Positions 24,178 through 33,545 of a DNA stretch of 64,000 nt are shown piece by piece; positions within the stretch are counted from its first letter, which is position 1; each line of letters begins with the position of its first letter. This DNA comes from an uncultured Eubacteriales bacterium (lineage in GTDB: Bacteria > Bacillota > Clostridia > Lachnospirales > Lachnospiraceae). The position numbers were made by a program, and so were the translations under genes. The DNA lies in the NCBI GenBank assembly GCA_949294665.1, contig CASFID010000017.1, positions 1 through 64,000 on the forward strand, given 5' to 3'. The notes beneath the pieces are model-generated. The model worked only from the letters and a program-made list of their open reading frames with translations. It did not search any database and was not told the DNA's origin.

Positions 24178-26361
24178 ATGAGTTCAAAGGGATGTATTAC
24201 TCTGCTGGTCGAGCAGGGAATGGATGATTTGTTAAAGGAGATCGCTGACAAATGGGGGGCGGACGCCGTGCGCAACAGCGATGGCACTGAACTGCCGGAC
24301 TGCGTCGGAGATCTCGGTATGGAGGTGTACTCTACGCTGAGCCTGACGCGTGCAGATCAGGACTGGGCGAGAGAACACGAAGACGAGCTGACGCAGAAAT
24401 TTCTGATGTCGAGTCCGGTCACTGCGTTCGGAGATACAGTCACTGTCAATATCATGCAGGGGTGGTCGGACCAGCAGTTCCGCCCGGACGCAAGAGAGAC
24501 AAGCCGTAAGTGGTATGAGGTCTGGGACAGGACTGCCGGAAAGAGAGTGCCGGAGGAGAAGTGGAACTATGACGCGGAGAACACCACGGTCACTATTACG
24601 GGGGCGGAGAAATATCATGTCTACACGGTAAGTTTTCTGGCATATCAGATCTGGGACACAACGTCTATGTACAACTACGTGACGAACAACTGGACAGGGG
24701 AACATGTGCGCCCGATGGATCCGAACCAGCCGGCCACGAGAGAACATCTCAAAGAGTTCCTGAACGAATGGCTGGATAAAAACCCGCAGACCGATGTGGT
24801 GAGATTTACATCCCTTGCCTATCATTTTACGAATAACTTTGATCAGATAGACGGCAAACTTGTCAACCGCTACAGAGACTGGATCGGGTACCATGACTGC
24901 ACGAGCGCTCTTGCGCTGGAACAGTTTGAGAAAGAATACGGCTATGCGCTTGTGCCCGAAGATATCGTCCGGGCAGGCACTATGAGCGACGTCAACAGTG
25001 TTCCTACGAAGAAATACAGAGACTGGATGGACTTCATCCAGAGAACAGTGGCGGACATCGCCAGGGAATGGGTGGATATCGTTCACGCAAAAGGCAGAAA
25101 GACGATGATGTTCTACTGCGACCACCATATCGGCTCAGAGCCCTACGGGAGATATTTTCCGTCCATCGGCCTTGACGCGATCGTCAATCCGTGCATGAGC
25201 GGCGTGGAACTCAGGAGGATCGCGGATATACCGGTTGACATTGTAAAAGAAGTAAGACTTTATCCTTACTTCTTCCCGGTAAATCTGGAAGGCAAGCCGA
25301 ATTTCCCGGACGGAGATCCGGTGGGAGACTGCCAGAAGTACTGGAAAGGAATTCGCCGCGCCATGGTGCAGAATCCGGCGGACCGCATCGGCTTCGGAGG
25401 TTATCTGAGCCTTGCAGTGACGAGACAGGATTTCATGGATTACGTGGCAGTGCTGGCGGAAGAGTTCCGCACGATCAAGGACACCGCGAAACAGTATAAA
25501 AAATATATGGCGCCTTTTAAAGTGGGCATCCTGAACGCATGGGGAAAGATCCGGTCATGGATCGACGACGATATCAACGACTGGACGAAACCTTACAGGG
25601 GCGGTGTCCAGGAGTGCCTCTCCGGCATGAACGTGGAACTTGCATTTCTCTCCTTTGACGAGGTGCTCGAGGATGGGATCCCATCTGATATCGACGTCAT
25701 TATCAACATGGGCGATGCTTATACTTCATGGAGCGGCGGCGAATACTGGAAAGATGAAAAGCTTGTCGGGATGATCCGCGAATTTGTACATAACGGCGGA
25801 GGCCTGATCGGAATCGGCGATCCGACCGCGTATCAGTATGAGGGGCATTTTTTCCAGCTCTTCGACGTGCTGGGCGTGGACCGGGAGATGGGGCCGAGCA
25901 AGAGTACGGCAAGATGGCCGTTCGAGCCTGTGAAAGAACATTTTCTCCTGGAAGACGGCGCTGTAAAAGAAGAGATGACGCACAAAAAGGACGGGGTGTT
26001 CATCAACACAATGGGTACGGACGTTATCCTTGCAGATGAGTTCAATGTGCTTATGGCCGCAAATACATACGGGAAAGGCCGTGGGCTGTACATGACGGAT
26101 CTGAAGTATTCCGATGAAAATGTCCGTCTGCTCCTGCGCGCACTGTACTGGGCCGCAGGAAAGGAAAACGAGCTGAAAAAGTGGTACAGCGAGAACCTGA
26201 ACGTGGAGTGTACCGCTTTCCCGGAGGCGGGGAGATTCATCGTGCTGAACAACAGCCGAACAGAGCAGGATACGGTTATCTGGAACGCAGAAGGCAAAAC
26301 CGTGGAACTGACACTGAGGCCGTTTGAGAGCCGTTGGGTGGATATAGGGCTTTTTGAGTAG
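24178..26361 (+). CDS. second GH112 phosphorylase, divergent; possible beta-1,4-galactosyl-L-rhamnose phosphorylase
   Basis: The ATG at 24178 follows GGGGG and avoids overlap with the AraC gene; 727 residues. It is clearly GH112 (DKWGADAVRNSDGTELPD near the start; catalytic Asp315 in FYCDHHIGSEPYG), but it differs from the first copy in substrate-facing blocks. It has VRFTSLAYHFTNNFDQIDGK and DWIGYHDCTSALALEQF where the first has TTFFHQFTLIFDEL and DWYGYSASVSPYILEQF. GH112 includes a branch acting on beta-1,4-galactosyl-L-rhamnose, and the differences would suit another acceptor. A rhamnose mutarotase-like gene at 63630 is mild support. It remains possible that it acts on another galactosyl-N-acetylhexosamine. 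Confidence 0.8.
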   Translation: MSSKGCITLLVEQGMDDLLKEIADKWGADAVRNSDGTELPDCVGDLGMEVYSTLSLTRADQDWAREHEDELTQKFLMSSPVTAFGDTVTVNIMQGWSDQQFRPDARETSRKWYEVWDRTAGKRVPEEKWNYDAENTTVTITGAEKYHVYTVSFLAYQIWDTTSMYNYVTNNWTGEHVRPMDPNQPATREHLKEFLNEWLDKNPQTDVVRFTSLAYHFTNNFDQIDGKLVNRYRDWIGYHDCTSALALEQFEKEYGYALVPEDIVRAGTMSDVNSVPTKKYRDWMDFIQRTVADIAREWVDIVHAKGRKTMMFYCDHHIGSEPYGRYFPSIGLDAIVNPCMSGVELRRIADIPVDIVKEVRLYPYFFPVNLEGKPNFPDGDPVGDCQKYWKGIRRAMVQNPADRIGFGGYLSLAVTRQDFMDYVAVLAEEFRTIKDTAKQYKKYMAPFKVGILNAWGKIRSWIDDDINDWTKPYRGGVQECLSGMNVELAFLSFDEVLEDGIPSDIDVIINMGDAYTSWSGGEYWKDEKLVGMIREFVHNGGGLIGIGDPTAYQYEGHFFQLFDVLGVDREMGPSKSTARWPFEPVKEHFLLEDGAVKEEMTHKKDGVFINTMGTDVILADEFNVLMAANTYGKGRGLYMTDLKYSDENVRLLLRALYWAAGKENELKKWYSENLNVECTAFPEAGRFIVLNNSRTEQDTVIWNAEGKTVELTLRPFESRWVDIGLFE

Positions 26362-26554
26362 AGGAAGAGTCGAAAATTGTCTTATCATTGTGTAAAATGC
26401 TGTAGAAATAAATGTGTTTTTAATCTTTGGACGGCATGATGCACAAATAAAGCAAGAAACATAAAAAACGAAGCAACAGAAAGATAGAATACGCTGTATG
26501 CCGGGAATATAATGAAATACAAGAAGTTCATAGAAAAGCAGACAGGGGGAAAGC

Positions 26555-28138
26555 ATGAATTCAAAACGTATTTTTTATGTCAGTTCTCTGAATGGAGACG
26601 ATAAGAATGACGGAACATCTAAAGCACACCCTTTTCGCAGTCTCAGGATGATCAACAGGCAGAAGAGAGAGCCGGGAGATGTGATACTTCTGGAAAGAGG
26701 ATCCGTCTTTCAGGAAGAATATCTCCATATTTTCGACGGAGGGACCAAAGAGTTTCCTGTCACAGTCGACGCGTATGGAGAGGGAGAAAGACCGGTGATC
26801 GAGGCCGCTGGAAGCGGCCTGTGGTATCAGAACTACGGGGCGCCTCTTGACAGTCCGACGCATGTATGGAAAGGATATGTGTCGTCTGCGATTCTTTTAT
26901 ATGATGTACAGTATATCACAATACGGAACATTGAAATCACGAACCAGGTACTCCTGGAGGGAGAATATTACAATCAGGGCGATCTGATGAATCGTACCGG
27001 AGTCAGCATTGTCGCTAAAGACAGAGGGACACTCCATCAAATTGAACTGGAAAGTCTCTATATTCATGATGTAACCGGTAATGTTTATGACAAGCATCTG
27101 AACAATGGTGGCATTTATGCATGTGCTCTTACCCCGCAAGATGAGGAACGTACGGGAATCGCCCGGTACGACGGACTGCATATCCACCATTGCAGAGTTG
27201 AACGCTGCAGGAGATGGGGGATTTCGGCAGCGTATACATACAGGCACGGAGAATTCGCAACACTGGAGATCCCGGACGAGACCGCACAGACATATGGATC
27301 TGTCCATGTAACGATAGAACATAACAGTCTGAAAGATATCGGCGGCGATGGGATTACTCCTATGCATTGCTTCCGGCCTCTGGTCCAGCACAATATATCA
27401 GAAAATACAGCTCTTGAGATGAACCCTGAGGTGTATATTGAGGCGGGAGAAAGAGCGGGGATGACAGCAGCGGCTATATGGCCGTGGAAATGTAAAGACG
27501 CACTCTTTCAGTATAACGAGGCGTTTGCCACTCGTTTTAATCAGGATGGACAAGCCTGGGATGCAGACTCCGGAGACGGAACCGTTTATCAGTACAATTA
27601 CAGTCATGATAATGAAGGCGGCTGTATTATGTTCTGTGAAGGAGAGAGTGTCAACAATATCTTCCGGTACAATATAAGCGTGAATGACGGAACCGGCACT
27701 ATTACTCCGGTCCGCAATGTGGATGCGCATATATATAACAACACATTTATCATACCGGAGGGGGTTCCGTTTATTCGGCAGGGAATGTCGGAGGGCGGAA
27801 TGCTGGTAGAAAACAATATCATTATAAAAGAAGGAAAAACGGCAAAAAATGAGGACTGGCATCATCAGACCGAGAAAGCCGTTTATCATAACAATCTGTA
27901 CTGCAATTACCGGAATGTCCCGGAGGAGGATGATAAGGCGGTTATTGCAGAAAATGCAGATAAGATACTGGAGGATCCGAAAGCGGTATATGAGGGATTC
28001 AGACTGACAGAAGAGTCCCCCGCTGTCGGAAAAGGAAAACGGATAAAAGGAGATGCAGAAGTGGACTTCTTCGGAGAACATGCCGGCAATTCTCCTGATA
28101 TCGGGGCCTGCTTTGCCCGTACCAAAAAGCAGAACTAA
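26555..28138 (+). CDS. right-handed beta-helix glycosidase, GH136 lacto-N-biosidase-like
   Basis: The 527-residue protein begins IFYVSSLNGDDKNDGTSKAH, the usual start of beta-helix glycosidases, and contains many helix rungs. The centre reads AAIWPWKCKDALFQYNEAF and then NQDGQAWDADSGDGTVYQYN, with Asp331 and Asp338 seven residues apart. From memory, the two catalytic aspartates of LnbX-type lacto-N-biosidases have the same spacing. Those enzymes split lacto-N-tetraose into lacto-N-biose and lactose. There is no signal peptide and no extra N-terminal folding domain or separate LnbY-like gene, unlike known secreted forms. Position beside GH112 and an importer fits import then cleavage. Another beta-helix family (for example GH141) is the alternative. 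Confidence 0.72.
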   Translation: MNSKRIFYVSSLNGDDKNDGTSKAHPFRSLRMINRQKREPGDVILLERGSVFQEEYLHIFDGGTKEFPVTVDAYGEGERPVIEAAGSGLWYQNYGAPLDSPTHVWKGYVSSAILLYDVQYITIRNIEITNQVLLEGEYYNQGDLMNRTGVSIVAKDRGTLHQIELESLYIHDVTGNVYDKHLNNGGIYACALTPQDEERTGIARYDGLHIHHCRVERCRRWGISAAYTYRHGEFATLEIPDETAQTYGSVHVTIEHNSLKDIGGDGITPMHCFRPLVQHNISENTALEMNPEVYIEAGERAGMTAAAIWPWKCKDALFQYNEAFATRFNQDGQAWDADSGDGTVYQYNYSHDNEGGCIMFCEGESVNNIFRYNISVNDGTGTITPVRNVDAHIYNNTFIIPEGVPFIRQGMSEGGMLVENNIIIKEGKTAKNEDWHHQTEKAVYHNNLYCNYRNVPEEDDKAVIAENADKILEDPKAVYEGFRLTEESPAVGKGKRIKGDAEVDFFGEHAGNSPDIGACFARTKKQN

Positions 28139-28172
28139 AAACCCAATTTTTTAAGGAAGGTGAGGTAACATT

Positions 28173-29453
28173 ATGAAAAAGAAATTGGTAAGTGTGTTAT
28201 TGGCAACTGCTATGATCGCAACACTGGTAGCAGGATGCGGATCTGGTTCCGGCTCCGGATCAGACGGAGGCGATTCAGGTTCTGATTCCGGATCGGCAGG
28301 CGAGCTCACATACTGGTCTATGTGGAACTCTACAGAGAACCAGGCGAAAGTTATCCAAGAAGCTGCAGAAGCTTACGAGGAAGAAACAGGCATCCATGTA
28401 AATATCGAATGGAAAGGCCGCGATATTAAAACTCTTATCGGTGCTGCTCTCGACGCCGGCGAAGATATCGATCTGTTTGACGACGACTATATGCGTATGT
28501 GCCAGAACAATACAAAATATCTGCTGGATCTGACGGATTATGCGGCAGAGGATGATCTTGAGTCACACATTATGCCGATCATCCTTGAGAAAGCAAAAGA
28601 GTGGGGCGGCGGAACACTGTACTGTATCCCTTATCAGCCGTATACAACAGGTGTGTGGTATGACAAAGATATGTGGGAGGCAGCAGGTCTGACAGATGCG
28701 GACAAGCCGGAGACATTTGACGATCTCCTTGCAGTTTGCCAGAAACTGAAAGATTCAGGCGTGAATCCTATGACATGTAACTCTGATACAACGAACCTGC
28801 TCTACGGATTCCAGCTTGCAAGATACATCGGACAAGACGCAGTACTTGACTGCTACAATAACTCTGACTGGGCAAATGTTCCGGAAGCAAAACAGGCCGC
28901 AGAAGATATCCAGACGTTGTTCGCAGAAGGATATATGTCTCCGAACGCTCCGGCACAGTATCCGGACGGACAGAACGAGATCGGTTTCGGGGAGAGCTGC
29001 ATGGTTCTGAATGCATTATGGATCCCGAATGAGATCAACCAGAACACAGGTACAGAAGTTAACTTTGGATTCTTCCCGTGGCCGTCAGTTGAAGGCGGAG
29101 TAGACGGACCGGAGGCCTCCATGGTAGGCGCGCAGTCAATGGGCGTTGTTGCAGACAGTGACATGACAAAAGAGGCGTATGATTTTGCGAAAATGGTTGC
29201 AACAGGAGACTATGATCTCCAGATGGCAGAGTCTGTAAGTTCAATCCCGGCTGACACAGCTAACACAGAGTGGCCGGCAGCAATCGCAGAGGCTGAGCCG
29301 TACTTTAAAGAAATGACAAAGGCTTATGACTGGGCAGTTGGTCTTGAGACAAATGTAGATATCAAAGTTATCCTGAATGATAACATTATTAAACTGTGTA
29401 CATCTGAGATCACACCAGATGAATTTATCAGCAACATGGCCGCAACTAAATAG
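28173..29453 (+). CDS. oligosaccharide ABC transporter binding lipoprotein (family 1)
   Basis: The 426-residue protein has a signal peptide and lipobox LVAGC with lipidated Cys22, then a Gly/Ser/Asp-rich linker (about 23-44) that lifts the binding domain off the membrane. ELTYWSMWNSTENQAKVIQE and YTTGVWYDKDMWEAAGLT are family 1 binder features. It follows the beta-helix gene by 34 bp and precedes two permeases, with a hairpin (29474-29517) in between. By context it should bind the galactosyl-N-acetylhexosamine or milk-type oligosaccharides processed by the nearby enzymes. Confidence 0.92.
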   Translation: MKKKLVSVLLATAMIATLVAGCGSGSGSGSDGGDSGSDSGSAGELTYWSMWNSTENQAKVIQEAAEAYEEETGIHVNIEWKGRDIKTLIGAALDAGEDIDLFDDDYMRMCQNNTKYLLDLTDYAAEDDLESHIMPIILEKAKEWGGGTLYCIPYQPYTTGVWYDKDMWEAAGLTDADKPETFDDLLAVCQKLKDSGVNPMTCNSDTTNLLYGFQLARYIGQDAVLDCYNNSDWANVPEAKQAAEDIQTLFAEGYMSPNAPAQYPDGQNEIGFGESCMVLNALWIPNEINQNTGTEVNFGFFPWPSVEGGVDGPEASMVGAQSMGVVADSDMTKEAYDFAKMVATGDYDLQMAESVSSIPADTANTEWPAAIAEAEPYFKEMTKAYDWAVGLETNVDIKVILNDNIIKLCTSEITPDEFISNMAATK

Positions 29454-29473
29454 CAGGCTGAATTAAATCAGGA

Positions 29474-29525
29474 GGGAAGTATGGCGGGAGAGAAAGCGGC
29501 TCACCGCCGTATTTCCCTTGTTTTA
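29474..29525 (+). terminator. attenuator hairpin between binding-protein and permease genes
   Basis: A 14 bp stem with two wobble pairs (29474-29487 with 29504-29517) is followed by TTGTTTT. Leaky termination here would make more binding protein than permease, the usual ratio for such importers. Confidence 0.7.
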
Positions 29526-29594
29526 TAGACAGATATAAATCCGAACAGTACAGTTGAAAGTGCTGTCCGGTACGAGAGAAAGGGGCAGGTAATC

Positions 29595-30500
29595 TTGAAA
29601 CAAAATAAAAAGATGATCGTGTGTTTCCTCACCCCGGCGCTGATATTCTTTGTCCTAATGTTTCTTTATCCGATCATCAGGACGATCATTATGAGCTTTT
29701 TTAAAGTCGAAGGCGTCAGCGATGCAGTGAGCACATGGAAATTCGTGGGAATATCCAATTACCAGAAACTGTTTACCACCTCCATATTCCAGATCTCCAT
29801 GGTCAATATGGGAAAGATATGGCTGATCGGCGGGATCGCCGTTATGGCGATCGCTCTGTTATTTGCAGTTATCCTTACAAGCGGCGTAAGACTCAAGTCT
29901 TTTTGGCGGGCTGTTATCTATGTGCCTAATATTATAAATGCCGTTGCCATGGCTACGATGTGGATCCAGTATGTATTCAATAAGAGGTTCGGTCTTCTTC
30001 ACAGCATATTTGCGGCTTTGGGACTGGAAGAGCTGGCCGGCATCGACTATATGAACGGATCATGGAAGTTCTGGTCATTGCTGATCGCGTTCTGTTTCGG
30101 ATCAGTCGGATACTTTATGTTGATCTATATCAGTGGGATTGAAAGAATCCCGAGAGACTACTATGAAGCGGCTACTATTGACGGAGCAAATAAACTGAAA
30201 CAGTTTACATATATTACTCTGCCTCTGATCAAGGGCGTTTTCAAAACATGTATGACATTCTGGACGGTCAGTGTCGTAGGCTTTTTCGTGTGGTCACAGA
30301 TGTGGGCTGCACCACAGCCATCTGATATGCAGACGATCACTCCGTTTGTTTATATGTACAACATCGTATTCGGAACAACAGGAAACGTACAGCGTGACGC
30401 AGGTATGGGCGCGGCAGTCGGTATCCTGATGGCAATTGTTGTTATGATCGTATTCTTTATCGTAAATAAATGCGTCAAAGATGACGAGCTGGAATTCTAA
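29595..30500 (+). CDS. sugar ABC transporter permease, MalF type
   Basis: The 301-residue permease uses a TTG start preceded by AGGGGCAGG. It has about six membrane spans and the EAA loop (YEAATIDGANKLKQFTYITLP, about residues 193-213). It pairs with the next, damaged permease gene. No ATPase gene is nearby, so a shared MsmK-type ATPase is assumed. The gene itself looks intact. Confidence 0.9.
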   Translation: MKQNKKMIVCFLTPALIFFVLMFLYPIIRTIIMSFFKVEGVSDAVSTWKFVGISNYQKLFTTSIFQISMVNMGKIWLIGGIAVMAIALLFAVILTSGVRLKSFWRAVIYVPNIINAVAMATMWIQYVFNKRFGLLHSIFAALGLEELAGIDYMNGSWKFWSLLIAFCFGSVGYFMLIYISGIERIPRDYYEAATIDGANKLKQFTYITLPLIKGVFKTCMTFWTVSVVGFFVWSQMWAAPQPSDMQTITPFVYMYNIVFGTTGNVQRDAGMGAAVGILMAIVVMIVFFIVNKCVKDDELEF

Positions 30501-30509
30501 GGAAGGGGG

Positions 30510-31396
30510 ATGGCGAATATGTTTGGCAAGAAAAAAGAAAAAGAAAATAGAGAGCCGTTTAATCTCCGCAAAGAGATAAAACTCCTTCCGGGTTATATTC
30601 TCGTGGCCCTCTGGGTTGCGTTTACGATCTTCCTTTTAGTCTGGATCGTAGCGGCAAGCTTCTCTACGGCGCCTGAGATTATGCGCGGTGAAGTATTTAA
30701 GTTTGAGTCCGGATTTCATCCGGAGAACTATGTCAATGCGTGGACTGCAAGTAATATATCAGGGTTCTTTATGAACTCATTATTATATTCGATTGTTACT
30801 ATGGTGTGTGTGATCCTCATCAGCGCACCGGCAGCTTATGTGCTTTCTAGATTTACTTTTCTGGGGAACAGACCGATCAAATCCAGTTTTATCATAGCGA
30901 TGAGTATCCCTCAGGTTATGGTAGTGCTCCCGCTGTTCTCGCTCGCGACGGCAACGCATCTGACGGGCTCAAGAATTGTGCTGATACTCCTTTATATTGG
31001 TATGCAGGTTCCCTATACGACTACATTCCTGATGACATTCTTTCAGAATCTCTCCAGGACATATGAAGAGGCGGCGGCCATTGACGGGTGCTCACCGATG
31101 ATGACATTTTGGAAGATTATGTTTCCGCTGGCTCAGCCGGGTATTATTACGGTAGGAATTTTCAACTTCATGAATATCTGGAATGAATACTTCATTTCAC
31201 TGATCTTCGCTTCCTCCGCGGATACAATGCCTGTCGGTCCGGGACTTAAGAGCGTACTTACATCCATGCAGTACACAGGAGACTGGGGGGACTGTTTGCG
31301 GCTGTGGTTATCGTATTCCTGCCGACACTGGTGCTCTATATCTTCCTGTAAGAGAAGATTATTTCCGGTATTACCGGCGGCGGAATTAAAGGATGA
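30510..31396 (+). pseudogene. sugar ABC transporter permease, MalG type, with frameshift and in-frame stop
   Basis: The first 250 residues are a normal MalG-like permease, including the EAA loop TYEEAAAIDGCSPMMTFWKI. After MQYTGDW the frame runs into an unrelated cysteine- and serine-rich tail ending at 31448. Reading a G5 instead of the G6 tract at 31285-31290 restores GLFAAVVIVFLPTLVLYIFL, the expected last membrane span. That frame then meets TAA at 31349, where the family has a codon before EKIISGITGGGIKG, whose coding remains up to a TGA at 31394. So two separate lesions affect the C terminus. The ATG at 30519 is an alternative start. Function is probably lost or reduced. Confidence 0.85.
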
Positions 31397-31538
31397 ACAT
31401 GTATTATACGGCTTGATTGCGGCGGAGCATTTCCGCCGCTTTTTATGAGATATTATTCATAGTGAAAGAAAGGGCGATAAACGGGCCCTTCGGAGAAGAA
31501 GGAGCCGGAAAATATGGAAATGAAGGGAGAGACGGTGT

Positions 31539-33473
31539 ATGTGCGCACAAAGACCAGAATTGTATTTCAGCACTAAGAAGATGAGGATCGCTTCGCTTGG
31601 AGTGTCGTCTTCGCTTCCCGATCTTTCAGGGGAACATATCCTGCAGAATGATCTGGAGTTCCGGCTGGACGAAGAGGACGAGATCTATGAGGGGTATGGG
31701 AGATGCCGGAACGCTTATCCCTACAGGCAGTATAATGCTTATGCAAGAGAATTGGAAGTAAGTGAGGTAAAGATCGCTGTCCTGGAAAACACATATGTGA
31801 AAGCAGTCTTTCTCCCGGAATATGGCGGGAGATTGTGGGAACTGTGGGATAAAGAAAGGGGAACGAATATCCTTTATACAAATGATGTGCTGAGATTCAG
31901 TAATCTGGCTGTGAGAAACGCCTGGTTCAGCGGTGGTGTGGAATGGAATATCGGCGTTATCGGACATACGCCTCTTACGACAGAGCCGCTGTATACGGCG
32001 AAACTGACAGACGACAAGGGGAATCCGGTGCTCCGCATGTACGAGTATGAGCGGATACGCGGAGTAGTGTATCAGATGGATTTCTGGCTGGAAGATGAGA
32101 ACCGTCTGTACTGTCGTATGCGGATCGTAAACGGAAGCGGCGAGGTGATCCCCATGTACTGGTGGAGCAACATGGCGGTACCTGAATATGAAGACGGGCA
32201 GATCCTGGTGCCCGCTGATAGTGCGTTTACCTATAAAGACGGCGTAGTGATGAAGACGGAGATTCCATTCGTAAACGGGACAGATGTGACGAAATATAAG
32301 AACATCCCGAGATCCGTCGATTACTTCTTTGATATCCCGGAAGAGATGCCGAAATTCATCGCCAATATCAACGGAGACGGGTATGGACTTCTGCAGGTGT
32401 CTACAAAACGGCTCCGCAGCAGAAAGCTCTTTTCCTGGGGAAAATGCAATGCCTCGAATCACTGGCAGGAGTTCCTGACAGATCAGGCGGGCAGATATGT
32501 GGAGATACAGGCGGGACTTGCAAAGACGCAGTATGGATGTCTCCCGATGGCGCCACATACTGCATGGGAGTGGATAGAAAGTTACGGACCGGTGCAGATC
32601 CCTCCGGAGATGACGGATCAGTCCGGCACGGAGAAAACCGTATGGCTTGCCGGGAAACTGAAGGAAGAAAAAGTACCGGAAAGCCTGGAAATGCGCAGAG
32701 TCGCAACAAAGAGTATGGCAAAGCGCCCTGCGGAAGTGATCGGTCATGGAAGTGGATTCGGCGCGATGCGTCCATACACAAAAGGAACGGAACATCTTGC
32801 ATTTGAGATAAGAGAGCCGGGGCTCCTTAGATGGAAAGAATTTCTTGAGACCGGCAGACTTGAGAGAAAAGAACCTCTGGAAAGACCGGACGAATTCTGT
32901 GTGGACCGGGAGAATTATCATCTGCTGGAGCAGGCCGTACAAAATGCAGAGTCCGGAAACTGGTATGCATGGTATCTTCTTGGTATCGGATATTATATAG
33001 AAGACAGATGGATGGACGCATGCAGAGCATTTGAAAAGTCATGGGAACTCGATGAAAATCCATGGGCCGCTCACGGCATGGCATCCGCCTGCCTGATGCG
33101 GCAGGACAAGAATCAGGCCGCCCGGTGGATCGCCAGGGGAATCCCGATGAAAAAGGAGGACGTATCTTATCTGAAAGAGGGCCTGAGACTGCTGCTTCAA
33201 TGCGGTTCATATGACCTGCTCAGAAAGAGTTATGAAGAACTGGATGGAGGTATGCAGAGCGTCGGAAAACTGAAATTCTTCTATATCAGCGCCCTGCATG
33301 CGCTGGGGGAAGATGAAAAGGCGTACGAGCTCCTGGAAGAAGACGGGGGACTGGAGGTGGAGGATATCCGGGAGGGAGAGGATTCCATCGCGCAGCTCTG
33401 GATGGAGCTTGACCGGTCTGTAACGGGAGAAAAGAGAGAAATCCCCTATCGCTATGATTTTAAGGCATATTAG
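31539..33473 (+). CDS. DUF5107-type mutarotase-fold protein with C-terminal TPR-like repeats
   Basis: The 644-residue protein has a DUF5107-like beta-sandwich region (about 40-370; VFLPEYGGRLWELWDKERG, then WFSGGVEWNIGVIGHTPLT and MYWWSNMAVPE). This fold resembles galactose mutarotases and related carbohydrate-active domains. A helical C-terminal region (about 470-640) contains degenerate TPRs such as WYAWYLLGIGYYIEDRWMDA. There is no signal peptide. It ends the glycan locus, just after the importer. DUF5107 proteins recur in such loci without a settled activity, so it may be an enzyme or a sugar-sensing scaffold. Confidence 0.75.
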   Translation: MCAQRPELYFSTKKMRIASLGVSSSLPDLSGEHILQNDLEFRLDEEDEIYEGYGRCRNAYPYRQYNAYARELEVSEVKIAVLENTYVKAVFLPEYGGRLWELWDKERGTNILYTNDVLRFSNLAVRNAWFSGGVEWNIGVIGHTPLTTEPLYTAKLTDDKGNPVLRMYEYERIRGVVYQMDFWLEDENRLYCRMRIVNGSGEVIPMYWWSNMAVPEYEDGQILVPADSAFTYKDGVVMKTEIPFVNGTDVTKYKNIPRSVDYFFDIPEEMPKFIANINGDGYGLLQVSTKRLRSRKLFSWGKCNASNHWQEFLTDQAGRYVEIQAGLAKTQYGCLPMAPHTAWEWIESYGPVQIPPEMTDQSGTEKTVWLAGKLKEEKVPESLEMRRVATKSMAKRPAEVIGHGSGFGAMRPYTKGTEHLAFEIREPGLLRWKEFLETGRLERKEPLERPDEFCVDRENYHLLEQAVQNAESGNWYAWYLLGIGYYIEDRWMDACRAFEKSWELDENPWAAHGMASACLMRQDKNQAARWIARGIPMKKEDVSYLKEGLRLLLQCGSYDLLRKSYEELDGGMQSVGKLKFFYISALHALGEDEKAYELLEEDGGLEVEDIREGEDSIAQLWMELDRSVTGEKREIPYRYDFKAY

Positions 33474-33478
33474 ACTTA

Positions 33479-33507
33479 TCGACTTATCCCCCTTTTTATG
33501 CTATGAT
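33479..33507 (+). promoter_or_regulatory. promoter of the TetM-like fusion gene
   Basis: TCGACT (33479-33484) and TATGAT (33502-33507) with a 17 bp spacer, 39 bp before the ATG, which has a GAAAGGGG ribosome site. Confidence 0.55.
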
Positions 33508-33545
33508 AGTACAGTCATTATCACAGTATAGAAAGGGGTATTTTC

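Noticed and set aside
31626-32942. A 438-codon minus-strand open frame opposite the DUF5107 gene
   Set aside because: Composition is an antisense shadow and the plus strand shows coherent domains.
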